Positions 1 through 7,670 of a stretch of 50,858 bases of DNA are shown here, piece by piece. The DNA comes from an uncultured Opitutia bacterium (GTDB taxonomy: Bacteria > Verrucomicrobiota > Verrucomicrobiia > Opitutales > Opitutaceae). Location: positions 1 through 50,858 of the forward strand of contig CAIKHO010000016.1 of NCBI GenBank assembly GCA_903827245.1, read 5' to 3'. The stretch's first letter is position 1, and every line of letters starts with the position of its first letter. The position numbers were made by a program, and so were the translations under genes. The notes below the pieces were generated by a model. That model had not been told where the DNA came from. It ran no database searches and worked only from the letters and a program-made list of their open reading frames with translations.

Positions 1-419
1 GTGGCGGCCAGACGGCGGACGCGAAGAAGGATGGGCAAAGTGGCGGTGGCGGAGGTGGCCAGCAGTCGGCCAGTAGCTCCAAGACAGGTGGCGGTGGCGG
101 CGATGCACAAGGCGGGGCGATGGGCGGACCGCAGGGTATCCAGGTGGGCCAGTTGCTCGGCGATGGCCAAGGGACGGCCCAGGGTCAGCAGGGGGCGCAG
201 ACCGGTGGCGGCAGCAACAAGCCGCAGCAGGTCGCCCTCGGCGACAAAGCCATGCAAATCAATCAGGCTCCCCCCACGCCCGGCGTGGTGGGAGCGCAGG
301 TCGCCGATCCCATGACCAGGCCGGCGGATGCGAAAATGGGCACCGGCGCGGGCGGCCCCGGCGGCGACAATACCAATCGCGGATCAGAAAAAGGGCGGAC
401 CATGCCCAAGGGGCTGTGA
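1..419 (+). CDS. Gly/Gln-rich protein, C-terminal part (5' truncated by window edge)
   Basis: The reading frame is open from base 3 to the TGA at 417-419 and continues upstream of the window, so only the C-terminal ~138 residues are seen. They are dominated by Gly, Gln, Ser and Ala in short runs (GGGGGGQQS, GGGGGDAQGG) and end in a polar tail, MPKGL. No fold or motif is recognisable. The next gene on the same strand starts 22 bases downstream and is also a Gly/Gln-rich protein, so the two probably form one transcript and may be related secreted or surface proteins. An ATG at 120 lies in this frame, but the frame is open well before it, so it is probably internal. Function unknown. Confidence 0.6.
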   Translation, partial: GGQTADAKKDGQSGGGGGGQQSASSSKTGGGGGDAQGGAMGGPQGIQVGQLLGDGQGTAQGQQGAQTGGGSNKPQQVALGDKAMQINQAPPTPGVVGAQVADPMTRPADAKMGTGAGGPGGDNTNRGSEKGRTMPKGL

Positions 420-441
420 GAAATTCCATATTTCCCGGCAA

Positions 442-1443
442 ATGAAAACGCGGCGCTTTGTCCTGGTTTTACTCGGACTTTTTTCTCTCTCGTGCTTGGC
501 GCGCGCGACTACCTTGATCTATCCGGTGGAGGCCATTGATGACCTCTGGAAACTCCCGGAGACCGAATTTCGCGACAAGTACGCGGGCATCAATGTCACC
601 AATCTCAGTGTCAGTGACGAGGGCTGGTACGTGCGCTACCGGCACGAGAACCTGACCTATTTTTTCGGCCCGCTCGCCGTCCGGGACGAGGCGCAGAAAA
701 AAATGTGGGAGCTCGAAGCGGTGCGCGACGCCGCGTTGAAAACCCGTCCGGCGCTGGCCAACAGCCAGATTGATTTCGTGAAGTTCACCTACTCCGGGGT
801 CTACGGCGCGCGAGGCAACACCCCGTACACGGGCAAGGGCGGCCAGGGGGGCAAGGACGGTTCCGGCACCCAGCAGGATGGCTCGGGCAAGGATGGCCAG
901 GGCAGCGACAAGACCGGCTCCGGCAAAGATGGCTCGGGCAAGGACGGCTCCGGGGGCAGCAGCGACAAACCGGGTGGAAACGGCAGTGGTGCAGGGCAGG
1001 GCGACATGGCGGGAGTGCAGCTGGCCGGGCTCGACGGAGGCCAAGGTGGCCAGGGCGGACAACAAGGCCAGGGAGCCAACTCCACCGGCAGCCAAAACGG
1101 GCAGCAGTATGGGACTGACGGCCAGAACGGGCAGAACGCGGGGCAATCAGGTCAATCCGGGACCGGAGGCAGTTCGAGCTCGGGCAGCAGTGGACAAAGC
1201 GGACAGCAGGGTGGGCAGCAAGGTGGCCAACAGGGCAGCCAGGGATCAAGTCAGGCCAGCTCAGGCGGCCAGTCCGGCAGCCAGCAAGGCGGAGGCCAGA
1301 GCGGCGGACAATCCGGTGGACAACAGGGTGGCCAGTCCGGCAGTCAATCTGGCGGCCAGAGTGGCGGCTCCTCGGGCCAGGGCGGAGGAAGCAATCCCCT
1401 GCAGTTGATCGTGGGCCTGTTTCGCTCGATTCTCGGACTCTGA
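442..1443 (+). CDS. secreted protein with long Gly/Gln/Ser-rich C-terminal tract
   Basis: The 333-residue product starts at the ATG at 442, which gives a clear signal peptide (basic MKTRR, hydrophobic VLVLLGLFSLS, Ala-rich cleavage area). An open frame extends upstream to an ATG at 328, but that start would bury the signal. Residues ~25-125 form an ordinary small domain of unknown family. From about residue 130 to 320 the protein is low complexity: GKDGSG-type units first, then GQ/GGQ/SGGQ units. A short hydrophobic tail follows (LIVGLFRSILGL). The tract is encoded by degenerate GGC-CAG-type repeats. It may be a cell-surface or matrix protein, but there is no direct functional evidence. It is convergent with the VWA/MotA operon, with a 25-bp palindrome between them. 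Confidence 0.75.
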   Translation: MKTRRFVLVLLGLFSLSCLARATTLIYPVEAIDDLWKLPETEFRDKYAGINVTNLSVSDEGWYVRYRHENLTYFFGPLAVRDEAQKKMWELEAVRDAALKTRPALANSQIDFVKFTYSGVYGARGNTPYTGKGGQGGKDGSGTQQDGSGKDGQGSDKTGSGKDGSGKDGSGGSSDKPGGNGSGAGQGDMAGVQLAGLDGGQGGQGGQQGQGANSTGSQNGQQYGTDGQNGQNAGQSGQSGTGGSSSSGSSGQSGQQGGQQGGQQGSQGSSQASSGGQSGSQQGGGQSGGQSGGQQGGQSGSQSGGQSGGSSGQGGGSNPLQLIVGLFRSILGL

Positions 1444-1452
1444 ACCGAGAGC

Positions 1453-1524
1453 TTGTAGGAGCCTGCTTGCAGGCGATGAGCAACGTAGGCTGACCGGAAA
1501 TCGCCTGCAAGCAGGCTCCTACAA
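1453..1524. repeat. perfect 25-bp inverted repeat, REP-like, between convergent genes
   Basis: Arms lie at 1453-1477 and 1500-1524 and are perfectly complementary, with a 22-base loop. The core reads GTAGGAGCCTGCTTGCAGG. It resembles the GTAGGAGC...GCTTGC type of REP sequence known from Pseudomonas, which transposase-related RAYT proteins mobilise. It sits in the 94-bp gap between two convergent genes, so it could also act on mRNA ends. No U-run follows on either strand, so it is not a standard intrinsic terminator. Confidence 0.85.
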
Positions 1525-1537
1525 AAAGCATGCCGGC

Positions 1538-2536
1538 TCAGAGATCCTGCAGCGCGATGAACGCCCCGCCATGTTCGTAGCAGACCGTGCGCATGAGATT
1601 GGCGAACTTCAGGCCGGTGTTGCCCATGGAAAATTGGTACTGGATCGTCGTGGGAAAGCCGATGGCATTGATGACCACCCTCCGGTTGCCCTTCTCATCG
1701 ACGGGATTGAGCTCGTCGAGCCGCTTGATGACCGGGTCGGCCGTGTCGATGAACTCGTCGCCGAAAACGTAGATACCCATCTTCATCTTTTCGTTGCCCG
1801 GCTCGTAGAGCGTGCGCATGGCGCGGAGCATGCCGGGAACGGGGCTGCTGATCGTCTCCTGGTTGTAATGACGAAGCGTGCGCTTGATGAGATCACGGGT
1901 CTCGGTCGTATCGGCGAGCCAGCCGGACCGGTTGTTTCCGAGAATGAAGCGCCCGTCGGCGTCGAGCACCTGGATCCCGTCGACCGAGGGATAGACATCG
2001 AGCACCTCGTCGATCTTGCGGATGGCGATGCCCCAGAGACCGTCCGTGTTCGGGTCGCGCATGCTGCCCGAGGTATCGATGATGAAGACGATATAATTGC
2101 TGCCCACGGGCACGCCGATGGGCAGGGGCTTGACGTTGGGGAGCACCATCTCGGGCTTCTTCTGGCGGGCGGCGATTTCCTTCTTCAACTCATCGATGTC
2201 GACCAGGAGCGCCTTCTGGCCGCGTTTTTCATTTTGCAGCTGCCCTTCCAGTTCGTCGATCAGCGCGTGGATCGAGTCGTTTTTCAGGCGGGCATCCACG
2301 ACAAGGTTGGTGATGCGCGCGTTGGACCTTTCGAGGTCCTCCTTGGTCGAGTGGATCCGAGCCAAGGCCGCGATGCGCTCGGCGAGAATGCGCCGCAGGC
2401 TGGCGAGGGTCTCCTCCTTGGCCTTGTCCTGGGTGCTCACACTGAGGACGAAGATCAGGATGATGGCGCCAAAACCGCAGCAAATGCAGTCGAGGAAGGC
2501 CAGGCTGAACACCGTGGTGGGGCGGCGGCGGATCAT
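1538..2536 (-). CDS. membrane-anchored coiled-coil VWA protein with intact MIDAS
   Basis: The 332-residue product has three parts. Residues ~9-34 are a single N-terminal membrane helix containing FSLAFLDCICCGFGA, with an Asp at 16. Residues ~36-125 are rich in charged heptads and look like a coiled coil. From ~145 there is a von Willebrand A domain whose MIDAS motif DTSGS (D154-S158) is complete. The anchor resembles MotB/ExbD in having one N-terminal helix with a membrane Asp, and the VWA domain would lie outside the cytoplasm. It is the last gene of a four-gene minus-strand operon and overlaps the preceding VWA gene by 4 bases (2533-2536). Its likely partner is the MotA/ExbB-type channel at the operon head. 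The VWA call is firm; the MotB-like role is inferred. Confidence 0.9.
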   Translation of the reverse strand: MIRRRPTTVFSLAFLDCICCGFGAIILIFVLSVSTQDKAKEETLASLRRILAERIAALARIHSTKEDLERSNARITNLVVDARLKNDSIHALIDELEGQLQNEKRGQKALLVDIDELKKEIAARQKKPEMVLPNVKPLPIGVPVGSNYIVFIIDTSGSMRDPNTDGLWGIAIRKIDEVLDVYPSVDGIQVLDADGRFILGNNRSGWLADTTETRDLIKRTLRHYNQETISSPVPGMLRAMRTLYEPGNEKMKMGIYVFGDEFIDTADPVIKRLDELNPVDEKGNRRVVINAIGFPTTIQYQFSMGNTGLKFANLMRTVCYEHGGAFIALQDL

Positions 2537-3600
2537 GTGTCGGGCCAGGATTTGGCGGGGCTGACCAGGGCTCCCTTGCTGGCGTTGGCCAGTTCCCAGT
2601 AGAGCCCGGGGGCGGCGGGATCGCCGTTCATGGGCATCAGGATGGTGCTGACCGGAATGCGCTGCGGCAGCTGGCGGACCGCGGCCTCGAAAAATTTCAC
2701 GCGCAACTGTTGGTCGACGTCGCCGTCGCTGGGCATGGAATCGCTCTGGGTGGGCAGGCCATCGGTGAAGAGCACGATGCTCTCCGGCAGGTGTTTCATG
2801 TAACGGATCGTGGTGAAGGCCCGCTCGAGGTTGGCGCCGCCTTGGGGCACGACGGCGTGCAGCTTGTTCACGACCTCTTGGATCGCCTGGCGGTCGTCAG
2901 TGCTGTACCACTCATCCGACCGGCCGGGCAGCACCGGGACGGTTTCATCGTTGAAAAACATGACTTGGAAACGGGTGTGGGGATCCAGCGTGGCGATCAT
3001 CCACTCGAGCCCGTGCAGCGTGCGCTGCCACTTGGGCGCCTCGCGTTTTTTCACGTCCGAATCCGCCAGGTGGCTGGCCGCGGCATCGATGGTGTCATCC
3101 AGCATGCTGCCTGACGTCCGCACCATGAAGAGAATGTAATCGCCCCGGAGCTTGACGCCCGTGAGGTACTGGCGGCGATCGGTGTTGGGGATCGGCAACG
3201 GCGCCGCCTTTTCATCCGTGGGCAGGGCCTTCTTCTCGCCCAGCAGGGTCGCGAGGGCGTCCTTCATCGCGCCGGTCTGCTGCAGCATGAGGAGCAGTTC
3301 TTTCTGGCGATCCGTCAGTTTGAGCTGGTCCTGCGTGTTTTTCGCATTGATGTCCTGCAACTCGACCTGCGCGGCGGCCAGCGCCCGGGCGATGCGGTCA
3401 ACCTCCTGCTGGCTCATCGCCACGTCGCTTTCCATGTGGCGGACACGGGACTGGGCATCCTCCAGGCTCTCCTTGTCCATGGCGGACTTTTGGGGAATCG
3501 TGAGGATGAACACGAGGATCATGGCCCCAAAGCCGCAGCAAATGCAGTCAAGGAACGCCAGGCTGAACACCTCCGTTTCGCGACGCTTGGAGGCGATCAT
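2533..3600 (-). CDS. membrane-anchored coiled-coil VWA protein with degenerate MIDAS
   Basis: The 355-residue product is a paralogue of the downstream VWA gene. It has the same anchor FSLAFLDCICCGFGA (Asp18) at the N-terminus, a Gln/Glu/Lys-rich coiled coil at ~40-125 and a VWA-type domain from ~150. The MIDAS reads RTSGS (R161-S165), so the first metal-binding Asp is replaced by Arg and metal-dependent ligand binding is probably lost or changed. The anchor DNA is also nearly identical to that of the paralogue, which suggests duplication with strong constraint. The gene lies 21 bases downstream of the actin-fold gene and overlaps the next VWA gene by 4 bases. The two VWA proteins may form a heteromeric stator-like unit. 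Confidence 0.88.
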   Translation of the reverse strand: MIASKRRETEVFSLAFLDCICCGFGAMILVFILTIPQKSAMDKESLEDAQSRVRHMESDVAMSQQEVDRIARALAAAQVELQDINAKNTQDQLKLTDRQKELLLMLQQTGAMKDALATLLGEKKALPTDEKAAPLPIPNTDRRQYLTGVKLRGDYILFMVRTSGSMLDDTIDAAASHLADSDVKKREAPKWQRTLHGLEWMIATLDPHTRFQVMFFNDETVPVLPGRSDEWYSTDDRQAIQEVVNKLHAVVPQGGANLERAFTTIRYMKHLPESIVLFTDGLPTQSDSMPSDGDVDQQLRVKFFEAAVRQLPQRIPVSTILMPMNGDPAAPGLYWELANASKGALVSPAKSWPDT

Positions 3601-3621
3601 GACTGGCGAAGATTAAGGGAA

Positions 3622-5115
3622 TCAGGCACGGGAAGCACCCGAGCCGGCCAAGTGGACAAAGAGCACCTCGGCGGCATGGGCCCCGCTGCGGATGACCATG
3701 TGATCGCCGGCCTCGACCACGGTTCGGAGGAGCGATTGGGCGCCCGTGGCTCCGGCCGGCGGCGGGGCCGTGTCGACAAACCAGAGCCGGCCACCCTCGC
3801 GTACCAGTTGAACAAGGCAGTCGCCGGCGGCATTGAAGACCTCGGGCAGCACGACGTCCGCGCACGCGCTGGCGGCACCGAGGGTGAGGCTGCCGTTGCC
3901 GCCCAGGATGTGGCCGATGCCGTCGATCACCGCATGCGTCGGCATCGGGCGCGGATCGGGCAGCGGCGCCCGATGCAGGCGGGCCTCCCAAGGTGCGCCG
4001 ACAGCCCGGCGGGCGTCGCCGGCCGGAACGGACGTTTCCACCGCGACATCGGCAAGGTCGGCCGGTACGGAGAGGCGTTTCTCGCCGATGCAGGCGGCGC
4101 CGGCCGCAGCCGCTCCACGGGGCAGGCGCAACAGCCGGCCGAAGCCCGCGGAACGCAAGCGGGTCTCCAGGCCGGGCAGCCAGGCGGCGCGATCAGTCAG
4201 CGCGATGGTACAGGCTTCGGGGCCATGGGAAGAGCCGGGAACAAAAAGCTGCAACGCGTGGACGAGGGCAGTCACAAAGCCCTGGGCGTCCGCCACAAAC
4301 TGCTCGTGCTTGACCAACATTTCATAGTTGCGGTTGGCGGTATTAACCTGGAAGCGGCACTCGGCCTCTCCACCCAACAGGAAATCCTTGGTCTGGCGGT
4401 AGAAGGTCTGCTCGATGCGGCCGTCGGCCAGGATGTCAAAGGCCGTGTGCCGCAGGAAGCGGTTGCCCATCGTGCCGTTGAGATGCTTGAGCAGCTGGGC
4501 GAAGCCCGATTGCGGGAGATGGATGAATTTTTTCCGCTCCAATTGCGTTCCGGTCGTCAGAAGCGTAAATTCTGCGCCGTGCAGATGGACATCCAAGACG
4601 ACCACCGGGAGGCTGGGATTGAAGCCGCCGGCCCGCGGATCGCAGAGCGATGCGCAAGCCATGTCGATGATCCCGGCCAGCGGCAGCTTGAGCTCGCCCG
4701 CCATGCCGAGGAGGAGCCCGACCTTCTCCTCTTCCGTCGTGATATCCTTCAGGTAGGAACCGGGAACGGCCAGGACCACCTTTTGTACCGATCCGGCCAG
4801 TGTCGCCAATTGCCGGGAGAAATCGCTGAGAAAGAGATAGGCCAGCTCGGAAAACGAGGCCGGCTTGCCGGCGACCGCCAGCGGCGACGGTTCGTGGGCC
4901 AGCTTCAACAGGAAGGTGTTTACCACGCTCCGGGGCTGCACGAACCAGACGTCCTCGGCCGCGCGGCCGAAATGGAATTTCCGCCCGTCGTGATAGGCAA
5001 AACCGGGCCAGTCGGGGCTGCCTGCGGCACCGGTGCCGAGCAGTGCCGGGTCGTTCATTTCCGCCGACGCCACCTGCAGGCCCGCGTCGCAAAGTTCAAT
5101 GCCGAGTGTTGCCAT
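3622..5115 (-). CDS. actin/Hsp70-fold (ASKHA-like) protein with possible FHA-like C-terminus
   Basis: The 497-residue product lacks a signal peptide and membrane segments. Its order of motifs follows the ASKHA fold: an N-terminal strand-loop (TLGIELCDAGLQVA) like the phosphate-1 loop, KVVLAVPGSYL like the Hsp70 VPA.. segment, GIIDMACASL like the NEPTAAAL segment, VVVLDVHLHGAEFTLL like the phosphate-2 loop, and CTIALTDRAAWLPGLE like the adenosine motif. The Gly-rich nucleotide-binding residues are eroded, so ATP binding is uncertain. Residues ~395-490 alternate short strands with GNGSLTLG and GDHMVIRSG, reminiscent of an FHA domain; this part is tentative. The gene lies between the channel gene (17-base gap) and the VWA genes, so it may be the cytoplasmic component of that complex. 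Confidence 0.75.
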   Translation of the reverse strand: MATLGIELCDAGLQVASAEMNDPALLGTGAAGSPDWPGFAYHDGRKFHFGRAAEDVWFVQPRSVVNTFLLKLAHEPSPLAVAGKPASFSELAYLFLSDFSRQLATLAGSVQKVVLAVPGSYLKDITTEEEKVGLLLGMAGELKLPLAGIIDMACASLCDPRAGGFNPSLPVVVLDVHLHGAEFTLLTTGTQLERKKFIHLPQSGFAQLLKHLNGTMGNRFLRHTAFDILADGRIEQTFYRQTKDFLLGGEAECRFQVNTANRNYEMLVKHEQFVADAQGFVTALVHALQLFVPGSSHGPEACTIALTDRAAWLPGLETRLRSAGFGRLLRLPRGAAAAGAACIGEKRLSVPADLADVAVETSVPAGDARRAVGAPWEARLHRAPLPDPRPMPTHAVIDGIGHILGGNGSLTLGAASACADVVLPEVFNAAGDCLVQLVREGGRLWFVDTAPPPAGATGAQSLLRTVVEAGDHMVIRSGAHAAEVLFVHLAGSGASRA

Positions 5116-5132
5116 GGCGGATCAGGCTCCGT

Positions 5133-5984
5133 TCAGGAATACACGTCGCTGGTCTCGTCCCGGGTCGGAACCTTCATGACATCGATCAGCTTGTCGCGGC
5201 AGTGGGTCTGGGTCTCGATGATGAAGGCTTCCTGCCGCGACTGCACGACGTGCAGGCAATACATCAGGACGATGCACAGGGCGAGGCCGACAAACGTCGA
5301 GTTGAAGGCGAGGCCGAGGTTCTGGGTCACCGGCGAGATGTCGCCGTGAATCGCGACTTCCGCGAAGGAGAGGGCGCCGCCGATGCCGCGTACCGTGCCG
5401 ATGAAGCCGATGGCGGGAATGGCCCACGCGATGTAACGGACGAGCGAGAGGGTGGAGTCGAGTTGGTCGGCCGCGAGTTCGGCGCGCTCCCGGACCGCAT
5501 TGGCGGCGTCCCGCACGGAGTTCGTGGCGTGCAGCCGGTGCAAGGCCGCGAGCATGCACTCAGGCAGCAGGCGCTCACGCCAGCGCGGCTCGCGCTCGAT
5601 CGTGGATTTGAGTTCCTTGTAGCGGTCGAGCGCGTCCTCCGGGATGATGCGCTCGCCGGGCTGGACCCGGACAAAGTCGTGCTTGAAGAGCGCCCGCTCG
5701 CGGCTGATCTGCATGAACTTGTACCCAAGCACGATCAGGCCCCAGAGACAGAAGGTAATTTCCCACTCGGGCTCGTGATCCTTGATGATGATGTAAATCG
5801 GCCGCTCCTGCATGATCTTCATGTCGCCCTGCGCGGCCATCACGCGCCGCTTGAGCATGAACTCGTCGGCGTTGGGCGTCACGTAATACGCGTAGAAGGT
5901 CATGACCGCCAGGATCGAGACCAGCAGGCCGACATTCGGCACGAGGAACTCGAGGGAAAGAAAGCCCTTGTTGCGCGAGATCAT
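5133..5984 (-). CDS. MotA/TolQ/ExbB-type proton channel protein
   Basis: The 283-residue product has a first helix at ~12-35, a second at ~74-91, a cytoplasmic region of about 95 residues, and a C-terminal helix pair. That pair contains AIPAIGFIGTVRGIGGAL followed by LAFNSTFVGLALCIVLMYCL, the typical helix-3/helix-4 signature of MotA/TolQ/ExbB proteins. Such proteins conduct protons in the inner membrane together with a MotB/ExbD/TolR partner. No ordinary ExbD or MotB follows; instead the operon encodes an actin-fold protein and two VWA proteins with an Asp-bearing membrane anchor. It is the first gene of the operon. Family assignment is firm; the specific function is unknown. Confidence 0.88.
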   Translation of the reverse strand: MISRNKGFLSLEFLVPNVGLLVSILAVMTFYAYYVTPNADEFMLKRRVMAAQGDMKIMQERPIYIIIKDHEPEWEITFCLWGLIVLGYKFMQISRERALFKHDFVRVQPGERIIPEDALDRYKELKSTIEREPRWRERLLPECMLAALHRLHATNSVRDAANAVRERAELAADQLDSTLSLVRYIAWAIPAIGFIGTVRGIGGALSFAEVAIHGDISPVTQNLGLAFNSTFVGLALCIVLMYCLHVVQSRQEAFIIETQTHCRDKLIDVMKVPTRDETSDVYS

Positions 5985-6097
5985 TTTTGGGGATGGTTCG
6001 TTGGATCGGAGGTGGTGATCGCCCGGTGCCCGGTTCGGACAGCAACCCGGGCGGCTGGCTCCATCGGCTTGTTTTTGCCGCCCGGCTGCATCAGTAG

Positions 6098-6144
6098 ATG
6101 CATATGCATTTGATTTGATAAAAAAAACGATCTCCCCTTATTTA
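6098..6144 (+). promoter_or_regulatory. candidate promoter with adjacent 12-bp palindrome
   Basis: A possible -35 box TTGATA (6115-6120) and -10 box TATTTA (6139-6144) are separated by 18 bases in an AT-rich stretch upstream of the lipoprotein gene at 6191. The perfect palindrome ATGCATATGCAT (6098-6109) lies just before the -35 box and could be a regulator site. Read from sequence only; start site not known. Confidence 0.35.
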
Positions 6145-6190
6145 ACGCGAGTCTAAAGTGGCAGCACCAACCACCTTTTAACCCAACCCC

Positions 6191-6862
6191 ATGGCGCCAA
6201 CATTCGTCGCAGTGAAACCGCAACCCGCGCTGAAAAAAATCATCTGCCTTGGCGCGGCCCTCGCCGTCGCCGGCCTGGCCGGTTGTTCCTCCGGCGTGGC
6301 ACCATCCTCGACCGTCAGCGGCGCAGGCAAGGGCGCGGCGATCGGCGGACTGGGGGGCGCCGTCATCGGCAATAACAGCAGCATGGGCACGGGGGCCGGC
6401 CTGGTGGGGGGCGCGGCGGCCGGCGCGCTGGTCGGCGGTATCATCGGCATGGTGCAGGATGCCAAGGACCGCAAGGAGCAGGACCGGCTCTCACAGGAGC
6501 GGGCGTACCAGCAGGAGCGGGCCCGGAAGCTCCAGGACGAGGCCAAGCAAAAGGCAGCCATGGACGAGGAGCTTTCGATTGCGCAGGGCTTTCAAATTTC
6601 CGACCTGGAACTGGGCGAAGCGCAGAAGCGCGAGGCCGTCGCGAACGAGCAGCTCAAGGCTCTCCGGGAGGAACGGGCGGCCGCCATGGCGCGGAAGAAG
6701 GCGCTGGACGACGCGCACGATCACACTCTCGCAGCCGAAGCGGAAATCGCCCGGCTGCAGGAAGAGCTGGCCCGCCTGAAGGGCGAGGGCACCGGACCCA
6801 AGGCCACGGGAACGGGAAGTGCGGCTGCCGCCGCCGGGACGGCGGCGGGTCCGGGCCCGTAG
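6191..6862 (+). CDS. glycine-zipper lipoprotein with coiled-coil C-terminus
   Basis: The 223-residue product starts with a lipoprotein signal ending in the lipobox LAGC (Cys32). Residues ~44-90 form a glycine-zipper segment (GAGKGAAIGGLGGAVIG, then GGAAAGALVGGIIG), which usually inserts into or oligomerises at the outer membrane. Residues ~95-200 are rich in Glu, Lys, Gln and Ala and look like a coiled coil. The end is a Gly/Ala-rich tail. Glycine-zipper lipoproteins are envelope components and their precise role here is unknown. A second lipoprotein gene follows 85 bases downstream on the same strand. A candidate promoter lies upstream at 6115-6144. Confidence 0.8.
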   Translation: MAPTFVAVKPQPALKKIICLGAALAVAGLAGCSSGVAPSSTVSGAGKGAAIGGLGGAVIGNNSSMGTGAGLVGGAAAGALVGGIIGMVQDAKDRKEQDRLSQERAYQQERARKLQDEAKQKAAMDEELSIAQGFQISDLELGEAQKREAVANEQLKALREERAAAMARKKALDDAHDHTLAAEAEIARLQEELARLKGEGTGPKATGTGSAAAAAGTAAGPGP

Positions 6863-6947
6863 TTTGCCCGGCCACACCCAGCCACCCGCCGTTCGCTTCA
6901 TGAGGGGAGTGAGTTTTAACCCAAGCCGAATTTAAACACCGCCTTTC

Positions 6948-7670
6948 ATGCTCCCTGCAGCCCGCCGACGTTTTTTGCAGGCCATCGCGGTCGCAGCTGT
7001 GGCCGTCGCTTGGACGGGATGTGCCAATACGTATGCGGTCAAGGTTGATGCCATCGCCAAGGACAAGGCGAAGGAAGCCTCCTCTTACCGGATAAAAAAC
7101 AAGAATGCATCACTGCCGGAGGACAACCTGCGGTACAAGGAGGCGACCAATTACGTGAAAACCGCCTTGTCCGGCCGGGGATTGTACGAGGCTCCCCCCG
7201 ATGTGGTTCCGGACATCATCGTGGAACTGGATTACGGCATCGCCCCTCCCAGTGTCCGTATGGAGGAAACCTCGGTGCCGGTCTATTCCCAGACTGGCGG
7301 CGGAGTCAGTTACACGCCGATGCCGGTAACGGACCCGAAGGGCAACGTGACCATGCGCACGGTGCCGGTATACGAGCCGACCCACTCGGAGCTGGTCGGC
7401 TACCGTGACGTGATCACGCCCGTGGCGATCTACGAAAAGTACCTTCACATCAGCGCACGCGAAAACCGGGAAAAGAGCGAAGGGAAGGCGCCCGCGGAAA
7501 TCTGGAGCGTGAACACGAGTCTGGAAGACGAGAGCAAGGACCTCCGGAAATATCTGCCGTTGCTGGCGTCGGCCTCGATGGAATCCATCGGCACGGACAC
7601 CGGCAGCCAGAAGACGATCAAGCTCAAGGAAAGCGACCAGAATGTCGGCTTCGTGAAAAAGGGGATGTGA
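6948..7670 (+). CDS. putative lipoprotein, DUF4136-like
   Basis: The 240-residue product has an Arg-rich, Ala/Val-rich signal followed by the lipobox WTGC (Cys25). The mature part begins with a VKVDAIAKDKAKEASSYRIK-type segment. It continues with YVKTALSGRGLYEAPPDVVPDIIVELDYG, which resembles DUF4136-type lipoproteins (a variable residue pair, then a D-x-x-V/I beta strand). The family link is by pattern only. It follows the glycine-zipper lipoprotein gene and probably shares its transcript. Function unknown; envelope location expected. Confidence 0.75.
   Translation: MLPAARRRFLQAIAVAAVAVAWTGCANTYAVKVDAIAKDKAKEASSYRIKNKNASLPEDNLRYKEATNYVKTALSGRGLYEAPPDVVPDIIVELDYGIAPPSVRMEETSVPVYSQTGGGVSYTPMPVTDPKGNVTMRTVPVYEPTHSELVGYRDVITPVAIYEKYLHISARENREKSEGKAPAEIWSVNTSLEDESKDLRKYLPLLASASMESIGTDTGSQKTIKLKESDQNVGFVKKGM

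Noticed and set aside
820-1440. CRISPR or other regular repeat array
   Set aside because: The repeats are coding, short and irregular, with no spacers of constant size.
1453-1524. Intrinsic terminator
   Set aside because: The stem is strong but no U-run follows on either strand, so repeat is the safer call.
3436-5349. 637-codon frame opposite the actin-fold and VWA genes
   Set aside because: It runs across three real genes on the other strand and has no recognisable motif.
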